Below are positions 13,301-25,300 of a stretch of 64,000 nt of DNA, piece by piece. The DNA lies in contig JAUCBJ010000519.1 of the NCBI GenBank assembly GCA_032718475.1, positions 32,556-96,555 of the forward strand, in the 5' to 3' direction. This DNA is from Nemertoderma westbladi (taxonomy: Eukaryota > Xenacoelomorpha > Nemertodermatida > Nemertodermatidae). The stretch's first letter is position 1. Every line of letters starts with the position of its first letter. Both the position numbers and the translations under genes were made by a program. The notes beneath the pieces are model-generated. The model was not told where the DNA came from. It saw only the letters and a program-made list of their open reading frames with translations, and searched no databases.

Positions 13301-16300
13301 TTTAGGTGGTGTTGTACTCGGTTTCCATAGTAAACTCTCGTTCAGCGAGGCTTTCAGATAGAGTAAGCTGCTTGTCTTTTTGTAACCTTTTGTAACGAAT
13401 AAGTTAAGAGAAGTTATATTGAAATGGGTCAAATAATAAATGGCTCAAAAATCGTCGAAGGGACACATTTTTTGTGAAATTTTGAAGAAATAAAAAAATA
13501 AATCCCAATTATACGACAGAGTATCGCGGTTCAGCTACTATCCGTGAATCTCTTCGACTACATCCCTCCAACTCCTTACCGCTAGATAGGCCTACTATCC
13601 CAATACAGTAGCACTCGAATTAATTCACTCAGAACTCCCCCAAGTTAACTGTAAAATATATATTTACGTTATTATTCGAATTTTCTCATTTATTGTTCTC
13701 CTTCAGTTGTGGTATATATTAACATTAAATATTATTTTAATGTTCAAGAATATTTTGCTATTATAATAAATAAGGTAAAAATGAATAAAAAAAATTTAAA
13801 AATTAAATAAAATTATTTAATTGGAAAGCTATTTTTAACCTTGATCCAACTGTTAGGAGTGTGAAAATTTCACATCATTTTGTTAAAAACTACCTGGTCG
13901 CAAAATATGGAAGAATAGGAATGAAATTCAGATAATCTTGGATATTATTACCAGTATATATCACTATATATACTACCACTATAATATTTATGTGTTCTAT
14001 ATGTTTGGTAATTTCATTCCTAAAAAATCGAGCTCAATTATTCCAAAATTAAATATCTTTTAACTTGAACTTGAAAGCCCAGCATTAAACACTTTGTCCA
14101 CGCATGCAAAGCCCAGATATTATTATTACCAGTAGGTAAGTAAGCAATATTAAATATACGTACAACATCTCCATTAATGCAACAATCATTTTTAACAAGT
14201 CTCTCAGATTCGGAATCTGCAGAATATGATATCTATTTTATATTCAAAGACGAAAAATAAAGCCAACAGAGATGGTTAAATATTGCCAAATAGACGATTT
14301 TTAACGGCTTGTTGTATCGAAATATCGCAGAAATTAAAAAATCCTGCTCAGCCAGCAGTAAGAAAAATTGTCGAACTATCATCATACCAAATTTCGTAAA
14401 AATTAGGTCTCTGCGGGTCGCTCCGACTTGATAAAAATGGTTGAATAGTAAAGAGAGATGGCGGAATGTTTAAAAGGGTAAAATGTACAAAATTCCACAA
14501 CACATTCAGAAATACACAAGTTGACTATAACAAGAAAATTAAACACACCAAAATTTAACTATACTAAAATACATATAGCGGAGGGGGGTGAAACCAGTCG
14601 ACGGGGTACAAGAGTCCGGCGTAACCTCATTATTCCAAAACAATTTTATGCTAAAAGTCGTGATAATTCAAAATTTTTGAAAATATTTTTTTATTTAGTG
14701 AAATATCCTATTGTACAATAACAACTCAATATATTGTGTTAGCGGACATGAGGATTTCATTTCCTCTTAGGGGCTCCGTACATTTGTGACTCAAGATAAC
14801 TAAACTATGAGCGACTCCCTACGGTATATATAACACCCAGACCAAAGGGAAGTATGGTCCCTACCCCCTAGACTACTTACATTATTGCTTCTGTACTGCT
14901 GTTAGTTAAATTACCTTGATTCAATGATGCTTTCTGCTCAGTTGTCAAGGTAACCCCTCGCGACAATAAGAAGTTGTCTATGATCTTATCGACATCGCTG
15001 TTTTCCAAATCGGGAATTTCAATAAAGAAATTTTCTTTTTTTGGATAAAGAGTCTAAAAAATTAATTATTTTAAAACTATATGGTATTAAGAGGCTTTTC
15101 TGAGATTTTGTAAGTAACATATCGGTTTTAATGGTCATTCTATTTCTATACTATTTAACTGTAATTTTAAACGGAACTTAAGCATCTTATGTACATAAAA
15201 ATAAATAAAATGTAAAACTTTAATAACCTGTAGTCGATTCAATATATTCCCTTTGTTTAGACAGCTGACTATTAGTTTAACGCAGGGTGCCAGTTTCCTT
15301 GGTAACCAGTTGAGCTTATGACAATCGTCTATGTCTAGAAGGTCGTCTAGGCCATCGATAAATATAACGAGAGGATAATCCTTGGTAACTAACTAGAACA
15401 GAAATAACGGGATGAGTTACCTTGGTAGCCAACTAGAACAGAAATAACGGGATGAGTTACCTTGGTAACTAACTATAACATAAATAACGGGATGAGTTAG
15501 TTACCTTGGTAACTAACTATAACATAAATAACGGGATGAGTTAGTTACCTTGGTAACCAACTAGAACAGAAATAACGGGATGAGTTAGTTACCTTGGTAA
15601 CTAACTATAACATAAATAACGGGATGAGTTAGTTACCTTGGTAACCAACTAGAACATAAATAACGGGATGAGTTACCTTGGTAACCAACTAGAACATAAA
15701 TAACGGGATGAGTTAGTTACCTTGGTAACCAACTAGAACAGAAATAACGGGATGAGTTACCTTGGTAACCAACTAGAACAGAAATAACGGGATGAGTTAG
15801 TTTAGTGACCTTGGTAACCAACTAGAACAGAAATAACGGGATGAGTTACCTGGGTAACTAACTATAACATAAATAACATGAAGTGTTACTTGGATTTTTC
15901 TGTTACTAAGACCTCCTACCTGCAGTAAATCACTAAGTCTGTTACTAAGACCGCTTGTCTGCTGTAGAGGATGGGGAAGTGTCTGGCTGTAAGCTAAACT
16001 AATTTGATCAGTTATAGTTGCTAGGAGACTGCGAATGCTGACTGACGCGTGAGTCACTCCAACCAACCGAACAATAGTAACACAATTTCGAAAACTGTAA
16101 TAAAATGTAAGAAATACATAGATTGAGATTCATTTATTTCCCTCAGTGTTTGGAATTGTATTACGAAGTCTACATTATATATTTAATTAACCGTCACTCA
16201 CCCCACAACAATTCATTTATTATTGTATTACGAAGGCTCCTCCCTACTGAAGGCAACCCGAAGGCTCATCTCTAACCGGTGCAACCCGAAGGCTCCTCTC

Positions 16301-19300
16301 TACCAGAGGCAACCCGAAGGCTCTCCTCTCTACCAGAGGCAACCCGATGGCTCCTCTCTACAAGAGGCAACCCGAAGGCTCCTCTCTACCGGAGGCAACC
16401 CGAAGGCTCCTCTCTACCGGAGGCAACCCGAAGGCTCCTCTCTACTGAAGGCAACCCGAAGGCTCATCTCTAACCGGTGCAACCCGAAGGCTCCTCTCTA
16501 CCAGAGGCAACCCGAAGGCTCTCCTCTCTACCAGAGGCAACACGATGGCTCCTCTCTACAAGAGGCAACCCGAAGGCTCCTCTCTACCGGAGGCAACCCG
16601 AAGGCTCCTCTCTACCGGAGGCAACCCGAAGGGTCCTCTCTACCGGAGGCAACCCGAAGGCTCCTCTCTACTGAAGGCAACCCGAAGGCTCCTCTCTACA
16701 TTAGGCAACCCGAATGCTCCCCTTCACCAGAGGCAACCCGAAGGCTCCTCTCTACCGGAGGCAACCCGAAGGCCCCTCTCTACCGGAGGAAACCCGAAGG
16801 CTCCCCTTTACCGGAGACAACCCAAAGGCTCCTCTCTACCGGAGACAACCCAAAATTTGACATTAAAACACATTATTAAATCATTACAAATATGGCAACT
16901 CCTATAAATGGTCGAGAAACAATAAACGTGTTGCTAGGTAACCAACCTCTGCATCCACTTTACGGACTCCCGTGCTAAGCGACACATAAATGCCTTACCG
17001 CCGCAGCCCTGGTTGCCATGGAGAACTAGCGGGTAATGTGCTGATTGGTCCCAGAGGTATCGTTTCACTTGGTACTGGATATTCTTCCTCCCGTAATGAT
17101 TCGGAGTTCTAGAAAAAAATATAACATAGTTACTCAATAATTAAATACAGTGCACTAATTGTAATGCACACATCTCCAACCAGACAATATATAAAATTGG
17201 AGGTGTCTCATTGACAATCTGAACAAAGCCGCCCGTTGTGTGAACTGTAGCACTTTTAAGCGTTATGACCCGAGTTTATTTACCGAGCGAGTTATTTACA
17301 TAACTATACATACCATACTGTACATGCCGACATACCCCATACGTAAAAGTTAGAATCTGCGAATTGTTTTTAAAAATTTTCGAAATATTTTTAAGAAATA
17401 ATTTTGTATTGCACTAATTACCCTATACCGCTACCAAGGCTCACCCAAACTTAGTGGCTCGCCCCACACATAAATAACAATAAATATTAATTAATAAATT
17501 TATTTCATAGAGTCGAAGTTGTAATGAGGAAATAATTTAGCAACAAACCAACCAATTAGTTTATGGAAGTTGCAGTTTGCACCACACAGTGATTGATGAG
17601 TCCCATATCCATATAAAATGGCTCGCCCCTAGATAAACCAACGCTAAAAACATTTCCTCAGAGGATATTGATTTATCCAATTAACAGATGGTTTATACAT
17701 ACCATAGCAACGCCGCTGGCAGTAAGAAACAGCACTGCGCGCGTTAACCAATAACAATCAACCCAAGTTAACGGTCAATTAAATACTAAGATATCAAACC
17801 AAGGCGATAAATATATAGTATATTCTTTTATAAAGAATTGATTCCCCACAAATACAAATTATTGTCAAAAGGCTACTTATTTCAGATCTATTGCACTTAT
17901 TCTAAATTTTTTCATAAATATAATATAGAAATAGAAAATATTATCAATATTTATTTAAATATTATATATATAGATCAATATTATTTTAACATAAATTTCA
18001 TTACCAAAAATAATAACATGTAATGATGCAAATTAACTTCTAATTAGGTATGTAGGTTACAAAATATAGCATGTGTATGAAATAATTAGAAAGCAAAAAT
18101 TGTATATACAATGTAAAGTAAACTAAGAATGTATAATGGTTGGATTAATATACGCCTACCGCCTACTTATGAACATAATGTCCCAGAATATAGTGTCGTA
18201 ATTCAGTGACACCCCCCCCCCTAATTTTTCTACAAATCGTAATGAGATTGCATGAAATTTGAAACAGAGATAGTTTCACCTCCCGACCACTGACTTGGTG
18301 AGCCAGAATTTTTATTTTTGCTTTCAATCTTTAGCTACAAGCGTTTAAAAAAAGTGTCTCCAGCGATATTACACCAGTTACACCGCAGATATTCTTCTAC
18401 CTTATAGCAGTTTGTTGGTGGTACCAATGGTAAGCTGACCGTACAAGGATTCCAAATATGTAACACAATTTGAATTTCGTTGAAAAATAGCGAAGATATG
18501 GGCGTTCAAATTTTGCATTGTTTTGCACCTGCGCGGGGCTATTTTATTCTTTTATTTATTTTTTTTTATTCTTTCATTTTATTGGTATATAGAGTTTTTA
18601 ATTCAAAACGCCATCTAGTGGCATTGTAAGGAACATACTAATATTGTGAAGTGGTACATTAGGAAGATGGAAAACAGCGAAATAATATTAAATAAAAAAA
18701 ATATTATAATATTAAATAAAAAAATATTATAATATTAAATAAAAAAATATTATAATATTAAATAAAAAAAATATTATAATATTAAATAAAAAAAATATTA
18801 TAATATTAAATAAAAAAGTATTATAATATTAAATAAAAAAAATATTATAATATTAAATAAAAAAAATATTATAATATTAAATAAAAAAAATATTATAATA
18901 TTAAATAAAAAAAATATTATAATATTAAATAAAAAAAATATTATAATATTAAATAAAAAAAAATATTATAATATTATATAAAAATATTATTTAAGTTTCG
19001 TAGTGCAAACGTTCCAATACAATACCTACTTTGCCAGCTTCAGTAGGTTAAATAACTGCAGCATTGTTTATAATTACATACCGAAATAGACATAGAATTC
19101 TAAATCAACTGTGACAGCAATAAAACAATTTGTGTAACTTTGTAAAACTTGTTAAAACTTTATAAAACAAGATTTTTTTGCTGTTTCCATGGACTACTGT
19201 ACGTTTTCCTTAGTATCAACACTTCCTACAGTAAAATAATGTTTTTTTTCCAATTTCGGAATGCCACATACTGTATGTTGGTACAATTTAAAATAATTTT

Positions 19301-22300
19301 TATGTTTACATAAAATAAAATAAATTTATATTTTAAATGGAGAATATTGGCTACCTCTAACAGCTAAATAAAATAGGATTAAATTATCACTGTGGATTTG
19401 TAAACTTTTCCCATTTTTGTTGTCACGGTAACCAGTATAAATAAACAACATTTTAATGTGCTTTCGTCTGGCACACCGCCAATCGGCATACGGTGGCTAC
19501 CCATTGGCTGAGATCAAGTCGTACAGCCAATACGAGTTAGCGAGTCGACCCAAATGGGACCAAGCTCGTCACCCATTGGCTGATTACTGCGCCAATGGGA
19601 GCGATCGGTCTCCGTGTCGGGTGGAGGAGGGCTGGTGTCGGCGGCACGATAAACGGGCGATTAGAAAACCAACATCGGTGATTCGTAAGAAAGTTAAACT
19701 GCGAGAAATCGTAAATGAGGAGCCGGTACTGAACGGGGGGATATTCGATGAGCCAGTTACCGGTTACAGACAGGAGACTGATGGACTGCAATGTGAACCA
19801 ATTACTGGGGTTACCTATATGGAAGAATTCATTATCCAATCAGATACCCCCAATGGATTATTGCGCTGCTCACCGCCGCCAATAGAAAATTCGCGTAAAA
19901 AAGAAAATGTTAAAGTTTTAGAAGAAAATCAGAACATTGATATTCTAGAACCGTTGTTTGCGGCAACTAATATATATAAACCTATAGAAAATTCGCGTAA
20001 AAAAGAAAATGTTAAAGTTTTAGAAGAAAATCAGAACATTTATATTCTAGAACCGTTGTTTGCGGCAACTAATATATATAAACCTATAGAAAATTTGCGA
20101 TTAAGTAATGGTGAATGTATGAAAAATACAGATACCGTTAGTGATGTGTATCAGAACGTCACTGATACACAAAGGAACGCTACTGATACACAAAGGAACG
20201 CCTCTGATACACAAAGGAACGGTAGTGATACACAAAGGAACGCTACTGATACACAAAGGAACGCTACTGATACACCAAGGAACGCCACTGATACACAAAG
20301 GAACGCCACTGATACACAAAGGAACGCCTCTGATACACCAAGGAACGCCACTGATACAAGAAGGAACGGTAGTGATACACAATGGAACGGTACTGGTACA
20401 CAATGGAACGGTACTAGTACACAAAGGAACGCTACTGGCACACAAAGGAATTTTACTGGTACACAAATGAAGGGTACTGGTACACAATGGAACGGTAGTG
20501 GCACACAATGGAACGGTACTGGTGCACAAAGGAACGGTACTGATGTGTATCAGAATGTTAATGATACCTGGCGGAATGGAATTATTTGTTTCATATTACA
20601 TATGTAGTTGTAGTGCTGCTTCAAACATTGATGTATTTGAATTTTTGTAGATAGGCCTACTGTAGTTTTTTACATGACCCTTCTTACCTTATCTGTAGTA
20701 CTACTGTAGCAATTGTATATATCTTCATAGTATATATATTTTATTGTTATGCTAATGTTGAAATTTCTTTTGTACGGTTATATTTCATTCGCATTAAAAA
20801 AAATAAAAAAGTTTAGAAGAAGAAAATAGCATCTTAGAATGTTAGCAAAAAAGCTGACAGAAATAGTTGAAATCTAGAGAATAACTAGTACCCGGTAATA
20901 TAATAGGTCACGTGTTACTAACTTGATCTTATGATACTACTACTACTACTACAACAATCGGCATGCTGCAATGCAGCAGCATTATATATATTACATATAT
21001 ATTAAGAATGCTGTGACGCGGCTGGTCGACAAAATTGCACCGCCACAACTCCCTATCACCCATGACATTTGCTAGATCTTTCGCATCTTCAAGGCCAGTG
21101 TTCTTTAAGATGCGTCTCAAGAAAGTCATGGGCTGTCCACCATGCTGAACACCTACTGTCCCCCTTTCTTTGATTGATTCGCGGTGTGGTTAAATTTATC
21201 AAATACTGATTTTGTGATACAGTCGCTCAATTTTAATTTGTATCTCATAACTGGGCCTCGTGTTGCGCGAAGGTCCCACGAACGTGTTTTTACCGTAATC
21301 ATCTTAATTAAATAATTAACTGCTCTTATCTTATCAACTTGGAACTTGGAAAATTTATAAACTTTTGCCAAACAACATGTGTACCAAGTTTGGATAGATT
21401 TCATCGAGGATTGGCTGAGTTATTAACGTTTAAAATTGAACACTGCAAAAAAAGCGACAGAACGACAGGTTGATTAATGGTACCCCTACGCTAAGGCTCA
21501 CTCACTTCGTGGCTCGCCCCACAGAACGACAGGTTGATTAATGGTACCCCTACGCTAAGGCTCACTCACTTCGTGGGCGCCCCACATAACGACAGGATGA
21601 TTAATGGTACCCCAACGCTAAGGCTCACTCACTTCGTGGCTCGCCCCACAGAACGACAGGTTGATTAATGGTACCCCTACGCTAAGGCTCACTCACTTCG
21701 TGGGCGCCCCACAGAACGACAGGTTGATTAATGGTACCCCTACGCTAAGGCTCACTCACTTCGTGGCTCGTCCCACAGAACGACAGGTTGATTAATGGTC
21801 CCCCTACGCTAAGGCTCACTCACTTCGTGGCTCGCCCCACAGAAAGACAGGTTGATTAATGATACCCCTACGCTAAGGGTCACTCACTTCGTGGCTCGCC
21901 CCACAGAACGACAGGTTGATTAATGGTACCCCTACGCTAAGGCTCACTCACTTCGTGGCTCGCCCCACAGAACGACAGGTTGATTAATGGTACCCCTACG
22001 CTAAGGTTCACTCACTTCGTGGCTCGCCCCACAGAACGACAGGTTGATTAATGGTACCCCTACGCTAAGGCTCACTCACTTCGTGGCTCGCCCCACAGAA
22101 CGACAGGTTGATTAATGGTACCCCTACGCTAAGGCTCACTCACTTCGTGGCTCGCCCCACAGAACGACAGGTTGATTAATGGTACCCCTACGCTAAGGCT
22201 CACTCACTTCGTGGCTCGCCCCACAGAACGACAGGTTGATTAATGGTACCCCTACGCTAAGGCTCACTAAATTCGTGGCTCGTCCCACAGAACGACAGGT

Positions 22301-25300
22301 TGATTAATGGTACCCCTACGCTAAGGCTCACTCACTTCGTGGCTCGCCCCACAGAACGACAGGTTGATTAATGGTACCTCTACGCTAAGGCTCACTCACT
22401 TCGTGGCTCGCCCCACAGAACGACAGGTTGATTAATGGTACCCCTACGCTAAGGCTCACTCACTTCGTGGCTCGCCCCACAGAACGACAGGTTGATTAAT
22501 GGTACCTCTACGCTAAGGCTCACTCACTTCGTGGCTCGCCCCACATCTATAGGACATAGGCAGGCAGGCACTACTACTACAGTGTAAAGTGACTAATAAG
22601 CCAGCTTGCTTATTATTTATCTCGCAAAATGATTACCTGGAGTATTTAATCATATTCTTTAGAATCATTAGCTAAATAATTTATTTGAGGTGTTGACCTT
22701 ATAAATTAATATTTCAGTATCAATACTATCGGCATAAGGTAAGTTTTAATAATTTTAACAAATTTGGTTGCATTCACATTAAGAGGGCGGTTGAAGCGAG
22801 GGAGGGAACTTTCCTCTCTTCTGTGATTTATTCTTATTGGCGGTTTGGTTAAATTTCTTATTTATTTATTTAAATTTTTTAAGTACCGATTTTGAGATAG
22901 AATTGCTCAATTTTAATCTGTATCTGATAACTGAGCCTCGTTCTGCGCGAAGGGGCTGTGGGGGGGGGGGGGGGGGGGGGATGTGAAGGGACAATGGGCA
23001 GGATACTACTGTTACAATATATACTCCATTTTTTTTTATAATTGTAACCCTATTTTGGAATTCTTGTACGGTAATGGCAATTACCTGATGGAAAAAAAGA
23101 TAAATAAAAAAAACAACACGGAGGGAAACTGCAAGGAAAGCCTCTGTGGATGGAACCTCCCTCCTCCGCTGTGCAATACGCTCTGGACAACCCATTCAAG
23201 TGACCGACCACGAACAGCATCTACGGGAGGGAATCAAGGATCAATCCACGGTGCAGGCTGCCAAATACACAGGAGGCAGCAGTCTCAGCGCTCTCGCCAG
23301 CCCGCAAACAAACTGTCCAGCGTGCTGTATGATGATTCTAATGAATTTCGGGAAAGACTGGCCCTGAGGTATGGTCTCACACCGCCGGGTCTTCCAGCGA
23401 AGTGCGAAGGTTGTGGAGATGCATTTTCCACCTCACATGCTCTAAGCTGCAAGTCTGACGGGTTGATTATTATGCGCCATGATGAGGTGCGGGAGGTCTT
23501 TGGGGACCTCATCGCCGAGGTGGCCGGCAGCTCCAGCGTGGAGCGCGAGGTGACCCTCTCCCGAGGGCACCAGGGCCAGGGGGAGTGCGGGCAGACCTGG
23601 TTGCACGGGGGGTCTGGTGGGTGAACCAACGAGTCGCGTCGTTTGACATAGCCGTTATTAATGCGGACGCAACTTCATACACTCAAACCAACCGTTCGAC
23701 GGAGTCCCTTCCTTGACGCGCGCTGTCGCCTCAAGAAGATCCACTACAGGTATGTCTGTGAGGAGCGGAGGATCAAATTTACACCATTAGTGGGCACCAC
23801 CGATGGCATCTGGTGCACCGAGACCCAGATTCTAATCCGCCATCTCGCAGAAACGCTTGTCACTAAGCGGGATGGCATGAGTGACAGGGGTCTCGCGTAT
23901 TGGGGGTCATTCGGCCTTCGCTCCAGCTCCCTCTGCCTGCGAGGGGGTCGACGACCTTGGCGTGGCCTAGGGTTTGGTGATGGTGCAGGGTTACGGAGCT
24001 ACAATCTGGCCGGGCAATTCTAATGACGTAGTAGATGGCGCCATAACAATGGACGACGAACTCAAATCTAGAGATGCATGACTTCCTGTTATAGATGATA
24101 CTTCCGGCTGAACTCGTACACTAACTATAAATTTAACTGGTTGAATTATTAATGTGCTATTTAATTAAGCAAAGTGTAGTATTTTTTTAATACCATTAAC
24201 AATGCAATGTCGTTGGATTAATAAAAATAATAAAAAAGATAAATTGGAATTTGAAATGAAAATGTGTGGCGTCACATAGAAAGGGTTCAAATACCAAAAA
24301 AATCGATTTTCACTTTTTTAACGATTCTGGTACGAAATTTAACGGAGAATCTGAAACGGAAAACCGCAACTCGACATCTTTTGTCGTTTTCGAAATATTG
24401 GCAAAATAAATACAACTAGTACTTTTCGTCTGAGAAAACCAAAAATGTGTTTAAATTTTAAATTTTTTAAAACGGCTAGTTTGATAGCGCTTTTTTGTGT
24501 ATGTGGGTTTTCGAAGCCGCTGAATCCGATGGTAATATTTTTGAACTGATGCAACCAATGCCTGACTTGTTTTTTTCACTACTAGCACTTTTCATCAAAG
24601 AACCAAATTTTTAAATTTTCTAAAACGGCTAGTTTGATAGCGATTTTTTGTGTATGTGGTTTTTCGAAGCCACTGAATCCAATGGTGACATTTTTGAACA
24701 GATGCAACTATTCCATGGCTTGTTTTTTTTTTCACTACCAGGATGTTTCATATTTTTCAAAATAAAGTAAAATAAACACTAAAACCAGGATACAATATAA
24801 AATTCCATGTTCAAATCAATTCAATGTTAGTAATCAATAACATACCGCAGGGAGACAGGTAGAGAAGCAATAATGTTATGTCGATGTGAACACAGAGTAA
24901 TCCTATGAATTTTAGGCCCTTTGATTGGTTGATTACTACTACTAGTATCGGCATGCTGCCTTGCAGCTGCATTTTTAAGAATGCTGTGCAGGCTTGTCGA
25001 CAAAATTGCGCCGCCACAACTACCTATCACCCATGACATTTGCTAGATCATCCGCATCTTCCAGACCAGTGTCCTTTAAGATGCGTCTCAAGAAAGTCAT
25101 GGGCTGTCCACCATGCTTATTCACTCCATGAGGCTGCCAAAGTACAAGATTATGCACTGGCTGGTCCTCACGGCGAAAGCAATGTCCTGCAAAGCGGAGG
25201 CGATTTTGTTCTAGTGTCAAGCTTGGGGAACCAATGGGACACCTCCAATGTTATATAGTGTCTGGTAGGAGATGTGTGCATTGTACTTGACTCAATGAAC

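Noticed and set aside
16228-16856. Array A5 as another splice-anchored array
   Set aside because: It lies about 90 nt from the exon 10 donor and over 130 nt from the exon 11 acceptor, and its unit resembles neither border.
16223-16907. 218-codon plus-strand frame (NPKAPLYRRQPEG)
   Set aside because: Produced by the 28-nt minisatellite; similar frames exist in other registers and no unique flanking coding sequence is seen.
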